The notes: generated from the letters alone by a model not told the origin. A stretch of DNA of 45,433 nt from Mesorhizobium neociceri (GCF_013520985.1 NZ_JACDTY010000035.1:1-45433), one strand, 5' to 3'; counted from the stretch's first letter, positions 9,433 to 17,758 are shown. Translations and numbers: made by a program.

Positions 9433-9651
9433 GACGTTTCTCCTTCGGCCACCACGGCCGGAAGGAAAAACAGATTCATTGCGGGTTTGCTGGCGGTTTG
9501 TGAGCGCAAAGCGGCGGTGGTCTCCATGCTCAATGTCCCGAAAGGGTAGGAGACCATCATTCCACCTAGGTAGCCGTTCTCGTTGCTGGCCACGATGGAC
9601 TCCTCCGTGCGGCGCAAATACCATCGGTCCAACCAATGAGGCGATCACTTA

Positions 9652-11376
9652 ATGGCTGATGAATGCGCCAAGCGCCGTCTTGCCGCCATCGCTGTGGCCG
9701 ACGTGGTAGGCTACAGCCGAATGATGGAGGCGGATGAGGCGGGTACGCTGGCGGCACTGAAGGAGCGGCGCAAGGCGATCCTGGAGCCGATCGTTCGCGA
9801 TCGCGGCGGGCGGATCGTCAAGCTTATGGGCGACGGCGTGCTGATGGAGTTCACCAGCGCGGTGAACGCGGTCGAGGCTGCAGTCGAACTACAGGCCAAA
9901 ATGGCGGAGGCCAACCAATCCGTCACCGAGCACCGCCGCATATTGCTGCGTATCGGCATCAATCTGGGCGACGTGATCGGTGAGGGCTCGGACATCTATG
10001 GCGACGGTGTGAACGTTGCGGCTCGCCTCGAAGCCTTGGCAGAGCCAGGCGGGGTCTGCGTCTCGGCTAAGGTTCATGAGGAATTGCGAGGCAAAGGCAA
10101 CGCTGCCTTCGAGGACATGGGCGAGGTGGCGCTCAAGAATATCGTCAGACCGGTGCGGGTTTACCGTGTGGAAACGAGTACTGGTCGAGTGGGCGGGCGG
10201 GCCGCAACGACGTCTGCTGCCAGGCCCTCCATTGCCGTTTTGCCATTCGACAATCTGAGCGGCGATCCCAGTCAACAATACCTTTCGGACGGCATCACGG
10301 AGGACATCACCACCGAGTTGTCGCGGTTCAGAAATCTTACCGTCGCGGCGCGTCACGCTTCGTTCCATCTTGCCAGGATGGGCATCAACCCAATGCAGGC
10401 CGCTCGCGATCTGGGCGCGAACTACGTCATCGAAGGTAGTGTGCGGAAGGCGGGCGAGCGGATTCGCATTACTGCACAGTTGATCGACGCAAGGACAGGC
10501 AACCACGTCTGGGCGGAGCGGTATGATCGCGAATGCCACGACATTTTTGCTGTGCAGGACGAAGTCGTGGCAGCAATCGTGACGACGCTCGAGGGGCGAA
10601 TGGTGGCCGCTGCTGCTCTTCAGGTGCGCAGGCGGCCAACGTCGAGCTGGACGGCCTATGACTTTTTCCTGCAGGGCCGGGAGCTGGCCGACGCCAACAT
10701 GGAGAAGGAGGCCGTTCCGCTTTTTTCCCGCGCGACGGCGATCGATCCCGATTTTGCGCACGCTCACGCCTGGCTGGCGATCGCTCTCCTCGGCCGCTAC
10801 TGGTTCGACACAGATCCACGAACGCTGCACGAAGCGTCACTTGCCGCACAAAGAGCCATGGAGTTGGACAGCAACGATCCGACGGTCCACCACGCCAACG
10901 GCATGGTCATGGTGTGGCTCCGCGAATACGAACGGGCCGGCGTCCATTTCGACCGCGCCGTCGCTCTCAATCCGGCCGATGCGCAAATTCGCGCGGACCG
11001 AGCGAATTGGTTGCGATACGCCGGCCGGCCGGAGGAGGCTCTGGCTTCAATCGACGACGCGCTGAAGAGAACCCCGTTTCCACCGCACTGGTTCTGGGTA
11101 ATTCGCGCCAAAATTTTGTTGGAACTGAGGAGATATGGCGAAGTCGTAGCGGCCTTGGACAACATGCCAAAAAAGGATCACCCCGCTTGGCTCACACTGG
11201 CGGCCGCCCATGACCATCTCGGCCATGCCGCTCTCGCTGCGCATGCGCTGGCGAAAGCTCGCGAACTTAGACCCAGCATCTCATCGCGGGAACTGATCGC
11301 TGTGAATCCTTATGCTCACCGAGATGCGCTCAAACCTCTGCTCGATGGCCTGCGCAACGCCGGATTGCCGGAGTAA
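9652..11376 (+). CDS. Class III adenylate cyclase with TolB-like domain and TPR repeats
   Basis: A 574-residue protein. Residues 8-170 form a class III cyclase domain with metal Asp17 and Asp61, adenine-selecting Lys57 (RIVKLMGD) and Asp114 (SDIYGDGVN), and Asn121/Arg125 (VNVAARLE). All catalytic positions are present, so cAMP synthesis from ATP is expected. Residues about 195-310 carry the TolB-N-like region found in these cyclases (PSIAVLPFDNLSGDP, SDGITEDITTELSRF). The rest is TPR helices (AVPLFSRATAIDPDFAHAHA and following), presumably for protein interaction. There is no membrane segment, so it is cytoplasmic. The ATG at 9652 follows GAGGCGATCACTTA. It is transcribed away from the integrase. 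It differs from the cyclase at 3316 by lacking STAND and WD40 parts. Confidence 0.92.
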   Translation: MADECAKRRLAAIAVADVVGYSRMMEADEAGTLAALKERRKAILEPIVRDRGGRIVKLMGDGVLMEFTSAVNAVEAAVELQAKMAEANQSVTEHRRILLRIGINLGDVIGEGSDIYGDGVNVAARLEALAEPGGVCVSAKVHEELRGKGNAAFEDMGEVALKNIVRPVRVYRVETSTGRVGGRAATTSAARPSIAVLPFDNLSGDPSQQYLSDGITEDITTELSRFRNLTVAARHASFHLARMGINPMQAARDLGANYVIEGSVRKAGERIRITAQLIDARTGNHVWAERYDRECHDIFAVQDEVVAAIVTTLEGRMVAAAALQVRRRPTSSWTAYDFFLQGRELADANMEKEAVPLFSRATAIDPDFAHAHAWLAIALLGRYWFDTDPRTLHEASLAAQRAMELDSNDPTVHHANGMVMVWLREYERAGVHFDRAVALNPADAQIRADRANWLRYAGRPEEALASIDDALKRTPFPPHWFWVIRAKILLELRRYGEVVAALDNMPKKDHPAWLTLAAAHDHLGHAALAAHALAKARELRPSISSRELIAVNPYAHRDALKPLLDGLRNAGLPE

Positions 11377-11697
11377 GTAGGCCGCCAATGGGACATTGAA
11401 AATTTACACCACGCGGCGAGTTCACCGGAACGCATGCGGATGGCTTCGCGGTCGCAAACGATAGTTCGTCCCTTGAGGTTGCGGAACACCGCGCCTCTTG
11501 CCCCCGCCGTAGGCTACGCGCGGAGTGGCAGACGAATGCGGCGTTTCGCGTTCGTATCGTGAATGCCCAAAGATGGCGCAACTGCGGCATCCAGAGTGGT
11601 CAACTGCAATGTCTGCTTCCGAGCGGAGGCAAAGTTCGCCTCTATGGCCGACATGCTGCGCAAAGCAGCCGGTCGCTAAGCGGAACCCGGGCGTCCC
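11377..11697. other. Intergenic region with dispersed repeat
   Basis: No gene is recognised between the TPR cyclase and the excisionase-like remnant. A copy of the dispersed repeat occupies 11608-11661. Confidence 0.45.
11608..11661. repeat. Dispersed intergenic repeat, copy B (partial)
   Basis: Starts AATGTCTGCTTCCGAGCGG and contains GGCCGACATGCTGCGC, closely matching GGCCGACATGCGGCGC of the copy at 40222. It lies 232 bases after the stop of the second cyclase gene. Confidence 0.5.
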
Positions 11698-11919
11698 TTG
11701 AGTGCTCCCCTGCCTCCGGTGAGAAACTGCCCGGTTCCCAGTTTTGTTCTGGAGTGGTGGAAAATTGGCGCGGCAGACACGGAGGCGGCGCTTTATCTCA
11801 ACCTTTCCTGTCGCACCCTGGAGAAGCTTCGCTCCCCGGGGGCGAGCCTGCCTATGGAAAAGTCGGCGGGACCGTCCTCTATCGGATGGATGAATCGACG
11901 GAGAACGGTGCTTCCATGA
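11698..11919 (+). pseudogene. Frameshifted excisionase/AlpA-like helix-turn-helix protein remnant
   Basis: One frame encodes DTEAALYLNLSCRTLEKLRS, the first half of a MerR-like HTH_17 domain typical of excisionase and AlpA-like proteins. The second half, GGEPAYGKVGGTVLYRMDE, continues in another frame. The switch falls near 11840 in a run of C and G (ccccggggg). Joined, the two parts give the usual order of HTH helix then beta-wing. No ATG fits the front end and the tail after RMDE is degenerate, so it is scored as a pseudogene. Such small HTH proteins often accompany integrases on integrative elements or plasmids, which links it loosely to the recombinase at 8815. Confidence 0.65.
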
Positions 11920-11928
11920 GCTTCTGTC

Positions 11929-12672
11929 TCAAGCAGCGTGTCGCGTGCCGATGGCGTCCGGCACTGTCGTGACGACGAGCTCCTCGCCTGATTTTTCCTC
12001 AAGTGCGAGGAGCGCCAATTCCACTTCGTGGAGGCGCGAAGGCCGTTCGCCCTCCGGCATCCCCTCTGCGGTCGCCAGATCCCAGAGATATTCATCCCAG
12101 GCCCAGCGCTTCAGAGTATCGCTCTTGTTCTGGAGCGTGAGGGCCGGATCGGCGACGACGTCGGCAGGCGAGTGGAAAACGGAAGCCGGATCGACGAGCG
12201 CGCGTTCGAGATCGATCAGCGCCGATGGTCCGCCGCGCCCATACTGCGTCTGGAGCCAGGCCAGAGAAAGATAGGCGGACAGAACATCCTGGAAGGCCTG
12301 ATCGTTGGCGCTCCGCGGTTCGGCGCGTTCTTGTTTCTCGGACAGTCTGTCGACGACATAAGCGAGTCCTTGCCGTTCGGCATAGGCGATCGCTGCCTCA
12401 AGCGTCGGGAAATTCAGCTCGACCTGGGTCAACGTGTCGTCGCCGCCGGTCCAACCCATCAGCGGTTCGATAAAGGGCGGCGTGCGGCGTTCGAAGGCGA
12501 GACGCCAGCCCTTTGTCCGAGCCCGTCCGGAGGTCATGACCGACCGGCTCGGCCGAAAAATGCGCGCCACGGCGTCCGGCGGAAAAATGGATTGGCCAAA
12601 GGTCAATGCAGGCCGGCGATTGCCGTTTGCGGCTGCCGGCAGGTTGTTGTCGGTGGTAGTGATGGTCTCCAT
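11929..12672 (-). CDS. NDUFS4-like (ETC complex I conserved region) protein with C-terminal extension
   Basis: A 247-residue protein. Residues about 33-107 resemble the NDUFS4/18-kDa accessory domain of respiratory complex I (ARIFRPSRSVMTSGRA, GWRLAFERRTPPFIEPLMGW, ending in AIAYAERQGLAYVV). True NDUFS4 proteins are about 100 residues; this one adds some 130 residues rich in Trp, Leu and acidic positions (DTLKRWAWDEYLWDLA) of unknown function. No membrane segment or signal is seen. The ATG at 12672 has only a weak GGGTGAG ribosome site. It lies 79 bases downstream of the broken hsp20 on the same strand, so it is probably co-transcribed and heat- or stress-responsive. A role in complex I is not implied by the sequence alone. 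Confidence 0.8.
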   Translation of the reverse strand: METITTTDNNLPAAANGNRRPALTFGQSIFPPDAVARIFRPSRSVMTSGRARTKGWRLAFERRTPPFIEPLMGWTGGDDTLTQVELNFPTLEAAIAYAERQGLAYVVDRLSEKQERAEPRSANDQAFQDVLSAYLSLAWLQTQYGRGGPSALIDLERALVDPASVFHSPADVVADPALTLQNKSDTLKRWAWDEYLWDLATAEGMPEGERPSRLHEVELALLALEEKSGEELVVTTVPDAIGTRHAA

Positions 12673-12751
12673 GGCTCACCCGGTTGGCGAAGGATGGCGC
12701 CGGGCGCGCCGCTCTGAACGCGCCCGGCAACCTGAAGGTTCTTTAGGTCTC

Positions 12752-13260
12752 TCAACTTTTGCCGTTGACGAGGATGCGCTTGGCCTTGGCCTGCGCTTTC
12801 GCGCTCTTCGGCAGCGTCACGGTGAGCACGCCGTTCTTGAAGGCGGCGTTCACCTTATCCTCCTCGATTTCATAGCCGAGGGGAATGCGGCGCTCGAAGC
12901 GAGCCGTAGAAGCGCTCCGAGAACTGGCGCTCCTTGTCCTCGGTCTCTGATTTCTTCTCGCCGCGCAGCGTCAGTACGCCCTCGTCGAGCAGAACTTCGA
13001 TGTCCTTCTCCTCGAGCCCCGGCACCTCGGCGATGACGCGCAGTTCATTGTCAGTCTCCGAAATCTCCACGTTCGGCCAATTTGCCGACCAGGACAGGCG
13101 GCCGAAAGGGCGTCGGCGCCTCGAATTCATTGAAGACGTCATCGAACAGCCGGTTCACCTGACGATGAAGTGCGAGAAACGGGTTCTGTTCGGCATCCCG
13201 GAATACTCTCGGGGCCCGATTGCTGCTGCGGCCCCAAGGAATGAGATCACGTACGCTCAT
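12752..13260 (-). pseudogene. Hsp20/alpha-crystallin small heat-shock protein, broken by two frameshifts
   Basis: Three frames together encode a complete small heat-shock protein. The first piece runs from ATG 13260 (MSVRDLIPWGRSSNRAPRVF) to about 13107, the second (GRLSWSANWPNVEISETDNE to RQFSERFYG) to about 12903, and the third (RFERRIPLGYEIEEDKVNAA to AKRILVNGKS) to the stop at 12752. Each join is explained by one extra base, the first near a TTTC/GAAA run at 13104-13110, the second near 12900-12905. The alpha-crystallin core and the GVLTVTLPK strand are intact across the joins. The ribosome site GAGGAG is good and an elaborate control region lies upstream. Either this is a recent pseudogene or the assembly has two single-base errors; both changes are insertions, which keeps the second option open. 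Confidence 0.8.
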
Positions 13261-13355
13261 GATATTTTCTCCTCTTTCTCCATTGAGCAACAAGGATACC
13301 AAGAGGCGCCGAAGTGCCGGCACCCCCTGGACTTGCCGGTCCCGCAACGGGCGAT
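13261..13355 (-). promoter_or_regulatory. ROSE-like RNA thermometer in the hsp20 5' leader (candidate)
   Basis: In the minus-strand leader of about 95 bases, UUGCUC (plus 13285-13290) can pair with the Shine-Dalgarno GAGGAG (plus 13269-13274) over a 10-base loop. The pairing leaves a G opposite a G in the middle, the hallmark of the last hairpin of rhizobial ROSE elements (UYGCU against AGGA). A second stable hairpin, GGUGCC with GGCGCC, lies further 5'. ROSE elements are known to control small heat-shock genes in Bradyrhizobium, Rhizobium and Mesorhizobium by melting at high temperature. Seen: the complementarity and its position. Inferred: thermometer function. Confidence 0.55.
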
Positions 13356-13363
13356 CGGCGGCA

Positions 13364-13395
13364 AAATATCTAGATTCGATTTTCGGCGTTTCAAG
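13364..13395 (-). promoter_or_regulatory. RpoH (sigma-32)-type promoter for hsp20 (candidate)
   Basis: Read on the minus strand: CTTGAAA (plus 13389-13395), then CTAGATAT about 18 bases after the CTTG. This fits the alphaproteobacterial heat-shock pattern CTTG-N17/18-CYTATnT apart from the middle of the -10. It would start transcription about 95 bases before the hsp20 ATG, leaving room for the ROSE-like leader. Confidence 0.5.
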
Positions 13396-13750
13396 AGGAA
13401 TGCGATCCAGTCAGCTCCCAATCACCTTTGCTTAGGGGAGCGACTGCCCGAACGTCGCGACTCAGATAATCTGCTCTCGGTGGGAATCCCAATCCCCGCC
13501 TGGCCGGCGCCTCTCAGGCAACAGCGCTCCCAACTACCGGCGCCGGCCATCTTCGGTTCGCAGGGATGCGCCGATGCGGGCGTTAGTTACCTCTGTAAAG
13601 CCAAGCAGGAAACGGGTGGCGGCCCTATCGACCAACGGTCAGAATCCCGCATATGCCAATGGGAGAATGACCGATGTTTGGATTGTTAGGATTCCATGAG
13701 ATAGCTGCAAGACGTGGAGATGGTCTGCGTCCAGAGTTTTTCGGCCTGCT

Positions 13751-14035
13751 TCACGAGAAGTCTCTTCGTGAAAGTCTAACTCTCATCTCCGGGGGGATTG
13801 CGGAAGTTAGCCAGCAGTCGCCGCGCGTCATCGGCCTCTCGGCTTCCTTCGCTTCGATAAGCGCCACGATATCGCCAATCTCCCAAAGCTTGCCGGTCAC
13901 GCCAGCACCCATCGCCGGAGTCATGCGCAACGTCGCATGGATGCGGGCAAAATAGTGCATGAAGTGCAACGTGACCGCGTTGGCGTGAGCCTCAACCTTC
14001 TTGGAAAAGCCGTTTGTCAGGCGCGTGAAGGCTTC
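13751..14035 (-). pseudogene. IS1-like transposase C-terminal remnant
   Basis: The minus-strand frame contains FTRLTNGFSKKVEAHANAV, HFMHYFARIHATLRMTPAMG and LWEIGDIVALIEAKEAE, the conserved C-terminal end of transposases usually annotated as IS1 family in rhizobia. The DDE catalytic core and N-terminus are missing, the last 20 residues diverge from the family, and no terminal inverted repeats are visible. It sits immediately downstream of the SDR gene on the same strand, so an insertion probably decayed here and may have altered the SDR C-terminus. Confidence 0.65.
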
Positions 14036-14070
14036 AGATGTGCGATCTTCGGGTCGGTTCGAGACCTGCT

Positions 14071-14889
14071 TCACGGAGTGTCGCCCACCATGCCGGAGAA
14101 CAGCACTGAGCCGCGCTGCTCGAGAAGCGACAGCGAGGTGTAATCCAGGATCGATAGGCCCCCGTCGGCGACCAAGGTTTGTCCCGTGATAAACGAAGCC
14201 TCATCGCTCGCCAGGAACGCGACGGCCGCAGCAATTTCTGCCGGCGTGCCCATCCGGCCGAACGCGCTTGGCGGCACCGTCCAGTCGCCGGCACCAGACG
14301 CTGGCGCCGCTACATCGGTTTCGGTGGCAATCCAGCCCGGGCTGACGCAGTTCGCCCTGATCCGATGTGGAACCCCCTCGACTGCCAGCGATCGCGTGAG
14401 CGCTTCGACGGCCGCCTTGGCGACGCAGTACAGGCCCCAGTTGCCGTGCAACGTGGCCGTGGACGATATGTTGACAATCGCACCTCCGCCGAAATCCCGC
14501 AGCAACGGCAAGGCGTAAGAGGATACAAAGTAGGTGGAATCCAGGTTGGCGCCGCGCATCTTGTCCCATCTTGCTCCCGGGCGATCGCCGAGTTCAATCC
14601 CGCTCCGGCGCGAACCGGCGCCGGCATTGTTGACAACAACTGCCAGCCGCCCCCATTGGCCGGTCTGGCCGATCAGGTCCTCGACTTGATGTTCCTCCGA
14701 CAGATCGCAGTGGAAAAAGCGGGCTTCACCTTCGATCGCCTTTGCTTCCGCTTCAACGGCGCGGCCCTTTTCGCGATCGCGGCCTGCGAACGCCACCCTG
14801 GCTCCCTCTTTCAGGAAATAGTGGACGATCCCACGGCCTATCCCTGAATTCCCGCCGGTCACGAGAACGTCTTTGCCTTTAAAGCGCAT
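14071..14889 (-). CDS. SDR-family NAD(P)-dependent oxidoreductase
   Basis: A 272-residue short-chain dehydrogenase/reductase of the classical type. The cofactor motif TGGNSGIGRG is at 11-20, NNAG at 87-90, the catalytic Ser in NISSTAT (142-143) and the YxxxK pair Tyr154/Lys158 (YCVAK). FITGQTLVADGG marks the usual C-terminal end of the fold; 27 more residues follow (after GGLSIL), which may have been added when the adjacent IS remnant inserted. The ATG at 14889 follows GGGAGG; the reading frame extends upstream to 14931 without a better start. The substrate is unknown, although the neighbouring oxidoreductase cluster suggests an alcohol or sugar. Confidence 0.9.
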   Translation of the reverse strand: MRFKGKDVLVTGGNSGIGRGIVHYFLKEGARVAFAGRDREKGRAVEAEAKAIEGEARFFHCDLSEEHQVEDLIGQTGQWGRLAVVVNNAGAGSRRSGIELGDRPGARWDKMRGANLDSTYFVSSYALPLLRDFGGGAIVNISSTATLHGNWGLYCVAKAAVEALTRSLAVEGVPHRIRANCVSPGWIATETDVAAPASGAGDWTVPPSAFGRMGTPAEIAAAVAFLASDEASFITGQTLVADGGLSILDYTSLSLLEQRGSVLFSGMVGDTP

Positions 14890-15119
14890 GGTACCTCCCT
14901 GAAGACGATGCAGATGCGCGCATTGCGGCATCTCTGATCCATTCCGCTGAGAAACGGTGGACCGAAGCAGGGATATGCTTCGCTATTCAATTCAGCGTCA
15001 GTGCCACAGCGGGTCGAGGATTGGACATGAGCAGGAGCGAGTTCTCCCTGGCAGCGGGATGTGCCATATCCGGCAGTTTTTTGAAGCCATGGGGGCCTCT
15101 ATTGGTTGAAAACTGTTGT

Positions 15120-15480
15120 CAGGTCTCCTTGTGTTCGCCAAGAGTTCCAGAAAGGCCCTCGGCGCGTGATCTGGAAGCCAATGACTTGGGCCATCACCGC
15201 GTAGCCTACGACAGCAGAGTTCTGTTTGTGCGTGCTGAACGTGCAGGCCGTGCTTCGGCGATGGCTTCCGGAACAAGGGCTATCGCCGGATCGCGGGCAA
15301 CCAGTTCCAGGAGCGTTTCAAGGTCGCTGACCTCGAAGACTGTGCGACGCTCGATACCAATCTCCAAAAAGGCGCGGCCGACGAGTTTCCGCGTCCCCCA
15401 ATCCGACCGAAATCGACGAATGGTTCGTCTTTCAACGCGGAGAGCACCACGGCCGGCCATAGCATGATTCAGCGCCCTCG
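15120..15480 (-). pseudogene. Decayed LysR-type regulator, C-terminal fragment
   Basis: Pieces of a LysR substrate-binding domain lie in several frames: LSALKDEPFVDFG, then SDWGTRKLVGRAFLEIGIER and FEVSDLETLLELVARDPAIA in another frame, then APRAFLELLANTRRP after a further shift. Order and spacing match the C-terminal 110 residues of LysR proteins. The DNA-binding half is absent. It lies head-to-head with the intact LysR gene at 15637, to which it is not closely similar, so it is a relic of a different regulator. Confidence 0.6.
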
Positions 15481-15636
15481 TGAGCTCGACACATCTGGCG
15501 GTGGCGGGGTTATTTTTCTGTGGCATGGTGGATCAATCGTGAGGATTTAGATGTCGTCTGCCTAATGCCATATCGGTGAGTTTTTATCTCTGCACCAACG
15601 CCCAGGCTATGGGCGATCTAGATATTGGGAGTTCTT

Positions 15637-16542
15637 ATGTCGCTCAGTCGCGCTGAAGTGTACGACCTTTCGATATTCCTGCTCATCGTACAGTATCGCA
15701 GTTTTAGAAAGGCTGCGGACAATCTCGGCGTAACCGCATCAGCACTCAGCCACCGAGTGAAAGCGCTTGAAGAGCGACTTGGTGTAAGGCTGCTAAACCG
15801 TACAAGCCGAAGTGTTGCTCCAACAGTGGCAGGAAGCGCGCTGGCCGAAAAAGTGAGTGCTGGCCTCGATCTTATCAATTCCGGCCTGGAAGAACTGCAC
15901 GGGCACCACGAAGGGACCGCCGGTAGTGTGCGGTTGAATGTACTGCGCGATGCTTCGACTTTACTCCTGCGCCCGGCATTGCCGATCTTCCTGCAGCGCT
16001 TCCCAAACATCGAATTGGAGATTGCGGTCGACGATCACTTCGTCGACGTTACAGCGGAAGGCTTCGACGCTGGTCTCAGATATGGTGGAACGATACCGGA
16101 GGACATGATCGCCATTCCATTGACGCCACCGCTTAAATGGGTGGTCGTCGGTGCACCGGCTTACTTCGAGCGCCACGGTCGGCCGGAATTGCCTGACGAT
16201 CTTCATTCCCATCAATGTATCCGCATCCGCACAGGGCGAGGGCAGATTTACAAATGGGAATTCGAGCAGGGCGACGATCGGCGCGAGATCGACGTTCCTG
16301 GCTCACTCATCTCAAGTGAGTCTGCTTTCGCCATCAATGCTGCGATCGACGGTATTGGTCTGTTTTATTGCCTGGAAAAGCTCGCTAGTCCTCACCTTGC
16401 AGCAGGGCGGCTGGAAGTCGCACTGCCGCAATGGTCTTCAATCGGCCCGCCATTGTCCATGTACTATTCGAGTCGCCGGCAACTGCCCCTCGGGATCAGT
16501 GCCCTCATTCAGGTGATACGCGATATCAATCCGCTGAAATGA
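15637..16542 (+). CDS. LysR-family transcriptional regulator
   Basis: A 301-residue LysR regulator. The winged HTH is at about 5-64 (FRKAADNLGVTASALSHRVK, ALEERLGVRLLNRTSRSVAP), followed by the two-lobed effector-binding domain (WVVVGAPAYFERHGRPELPD, ISSESAFAINAAIDGIGLFY). The ATG at 15637 with GGGAG six bases upstream is preferred to the in-frame TTG at 15625. The aldo/keto reductase gene follows 172 bases downstream on the same strand, and a perfect inverted repeat lies between them, so it probably controls the oxidoreductase genes at 16715-21075. The effector is unknown. Confidence 0.9.
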   Translation: MSLSRAEVYDLSIFLLIVQYRSFRKAADNLGVTASALSHRVKALEERLGVRLLNRTSRSVAPTVAGSALAEKVSAGLDLINSGLEELHGHHEGTAGSVRLNVLRDASTLLLRPALPIFLQRFPNIELEIAVDDHFVDVTAEGFDAGLRYGGTIPEDMIAIPLTPPLKWVVVGAPAYFERHGRPELPDDLHSHQCIRIRTGRGQIYKWEFEQGDDRREIDVPGSLISSESAFAINAAIDGIGLFYCLEKLASPHLAAGRLEVALPQWSSIGPPLSMYYSSRRQLPLGISALIQVIRDINPLK

Positions 16543-16592
16543 ACTTTGCGGAGGTCGGCCATGGGTGACTATCAAATGGCCATCGATGAGCG

Positions 16593-16607
16593 CAGATCAC
16601 TGATCTG
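16593..16607. promoter_or_regulatory. Perfect 15-base inverted repeat, candidate operator
   Basis: CAGATCACTGATCTG has 7-base perfect arms around a single C. It lies in the gap between the LysR gene and the first aldo/keto reductase, 108 bases before the latter's start, a usual place for a LysR-type or other dimeric regulator site. Confidence 0.4.
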
Positions 16608-16714
16608 ATTACCTCTCACCCATTGATTCATTGATCGACGATGTTATTCAATCTCTCGAATGCTGTGCGGCCGATCGGCCGAAATGGCGCATGCAATGCA
16701 GATACGAGGCTTGA

Positions 16715-17740
16715 ATGTACGTTGCAGATGCGAAGAGATACGATGCGATTGCCTACCGCCGCTGTGGTCGGTCGGGGCTGAAGCTCCCGCCGATTTCGTT
16801 GGGCCTGTGGCAGAACTTCGGTGGTCAAGATGTCTTCGAGACCGGCCGCTCGGTGATCCGGCGTGCCTTCGACAAGGGAGTCACTCATTTCGACCTGGCG
16901 AACAATTATGGCCCGCCTTACGGGTCGGCGGAAGAGAATTTCGGACAGGTCCTCAAAAAGGACTTTTCGAGCCACCGCGACGAGATGATCATCTCCTCGA
17001 AAGCCGGTTGGGATATGTGGCCGGGTCCTTATGGGTCGGGTGGATCCCGCAAGCACCTGCTTGCATCACTCGAACAGAGCCTGAAGCGAATGGGTGTCGA
17101 ATATGTCGATATCTTCTATTCCCACCGCCCGACATTGGATGTTCCGCTCGAGGAAACCATCGCCGCGCTCGTGCAGATGGTGCGGCAAGGCAAGGCGCTC
17201 TACGTCGGGATTTCATCTTATGGGCCAGATCGGACTCGGGAAGCCGAGCGCGCCCTGCGCGTGGAAGGAATTCCCCTGCTTATCCACCAACCCTCCTACT
17301 CCATGCTGAACCGCTGGATTGAGGATGGATTGCTCGATACGCTGGGAGAACTTGGTGCCGGCTGTATCGCATTTTCGCCGTTGGCTCAGGGCTTGTTGAC
17401 ATCAAAGTATCTGAATGGCGTCCCGGACGGCGCGCGTGCAGCGCGTGGCGGCTCGTTCGACACAAAGTTGCTGAGTGATGCAAACATAGAGCGAGTCCGC
17501 GGATTGAACGCGATCGCAAGCGACCGTGGGCAGACACTTGCCCAGATGGCGATCGCGTGGACCTTGAGAGATTCGCGCATAACGAGCGCGCTGGTAGGCG
17601 CGCGCAACGTGGCCCAACTCGATGATTCCCTCGGCGCTTTAGGGAATCTCGAATTCAATACCGAGGAACTCCACAAAATCGACAGGTACGCAACCGAGGG
17701 CGGGATCGACCTCTGGCGAGCTCAATCAAAGGCAGCCTGA
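16715..17740 (+). CDS. Aldo/keto reductase, YghZ/L-glyceraldehyde 3-phosphate reductase-like
   Basis: A 341-residue AKR-fold NADPH-dependent oxidoreductase. The catalytic tetrad can be placed at Asp60 and Tyr65 (FDLANNYGPPYG), Lys96 (SSKAG) and His137 (YSHRP). The sequence GPYGSGGSRKHLLASLEQSL and the ANNYGPPYGSAEENFG motif are typical of the YghZ group, which reduces L-glyceraldehyde 3-phosphate and methylglyoxal in E. coli. The true substrate here is unknown. The ATG at 16715 follows GAGG at six bases. It is the first of a same-strand group of oxidoreductases behind a LysR regulator; a second AKR follows after 212 bases. Confidence 0.92.
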   Translation: MYVADAKRYDAIAYRRCGRSGLKLPPISLGLWQNFGGQDVFETGRSVIRRAFDKGVTHFDLANNYGPPYGSAEENFGQVLKKDFSSHRDEMIISSKAGWDMWPGPYGSGGSRKHLLASLEQSLKRMGVEYVDIFYSHRPTLDVPLEETIAALVQMVRQGKALYVGISSYGPDRTREAERALRVEGIPLLIHQPSYSMLNRWIEDGLLDTLGELGAGCIAFSPLAQGLLTSKYLNGVPDGARAARGGSFDTKLLSDANIERVRGLNAIASDRGQTLAQMAIAWTLRDSRITSALVGARNVAQLDDSLGALGNLEFNTEELHKIDRYATEGGIDLWRAQSKAA

Positions 17741-17758
17741 ACGGTCGGATGGTGCGCA

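Noticed and set aside
12028..12717. 229-codon plus-strand frame opposite the NDUFS4-like gene
   Set aside because: Antisense shadow of a gene with a clear domain.
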